Positions 13,547 to 13,575 of a DNA stretch of 13,575 nt are shown here, piece after piece; position 1 is the stretch's first letter; each line of letters begins with the position of its first letter. The stretch spans positions 1 through 13,575 of the forward strand of contig JBAXPR010000093.1 of the NCBI GenBank assembly GCA_037132135.1, read 5' to 3'. This DNA is from BOG-933 sp037132135. GTDB lineage: Bacteria > Pseudomonadota > Alphaproteobacteria > Azospirillales > Azospirillaceae. Made by a program: the position numbers and the translations under genes. The notes beneath the pieces were generated by a model, which had not been told where the DNA came from, did no database searches, and saw only the letters and a list, made by a program, of their open reading frames with translations.

Positions 13547-13575
13547 CCGAAAAGGCTTGCGTTTGCTGCCGGGAT

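Larger units (their letters stand above)
13181..13575. other. 395-base region upstream of nsrR without a convincing gene
   Basis: This stretch should contain the nsrR promoter on the - strand and perhaps the control region of a gene to the right of the window. An inverted repeat is found at 13290-13305. From about 13430 to 13545 the DNA becomes much richer in A and T, with TATAAT at 13436-13441 and GGGAGG at 13471-13476. A 70-codon frame (13334-13546, +) ends here, but its codon use and product resemble nothing known, and no ribosome site precedes its ATG codons. Confidence 0.55.

Noticed and set aside
13520..13575. Faint resemblance to a c-di-GMP-type riboswitch on the - strand (AACGCAAGCC and nearby hairpins)
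   Set aside because: Core sequences do not match the known consensus well, the region is cut by the window edge, and there is no matching gene in the right orientation nearby.

Overview
This is a GC-rich chromosomal stretch, probably from an alphaproteobacterium of the Rhodospirillales type. That placement is an inference from gene content: a Rickettsia-type 17 kDa glycine-zipper lipoprotein next to a DnaJ-family chaperone and pdxH, an O-acetylhomoserine sulfhydrylase, a histidine kinase with the H-box SHDLRHPLQ, and high third-position GC. Nothing in the window names a species. No tRNA, rRNA, CRISPR array, insertion sequence or phage gene was seen.

Left part (1-3820, + strand): the end of a sulfate/thiosulfate ABC importer operon, cysT (C-terminal part only), cysW and cysA, with overlapping or closely spaced genes. 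It is followed by murJ, the lipid II flippase. Middle left (3827-7213, - strand): transcription runs pdxH, metY, then an MFS transporter that converges on murJ with 6 bases between them. CysTWA brings sulfate in. MetY uses the resulting sulfide to make homocysteine (or acts in cysteine/methionine interconversion). PdxH makes the PLP that MetY needs. A strong inverted repeat lies in the short leader of metY.

Middle right (7366-10368, + strand): a 17 kDa-type surface lipoprotein, a zinc-finger-less DnaJ/CbpA-type co-chaperone with a TTG start, then an LCAT-like serine hydrolase with an apparent promoter in a locally AT-rich spacer.

Right part (10376-13180, - strand): a NarL/LuxR-type response regulator, a short remnant that reads as the end of a receiver domain, and a membrane histidine kinase whose GTG start overlaps the remnant's stop by four bases. 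The kinase and regulator look like the surviving parts of a larger signalling locus. Further upstream is an Rrf2-family regulator best called NsrR, with three cysteines for a [Fe-S] cluster. The last 395 bases hold no convincing gene but become AT-rich and contain promoter-like and operator-like sequences.

Most of the window is ordinary housekeeping. The points most worth a second look are the receiver remnant with its hairpin cluster, the metY inverted repeat, the LCAT-like enzyme, the hairpin over the pdxH ribosome binding site, and the AT-rich right end. I did not find a convincing new multi-gene system.
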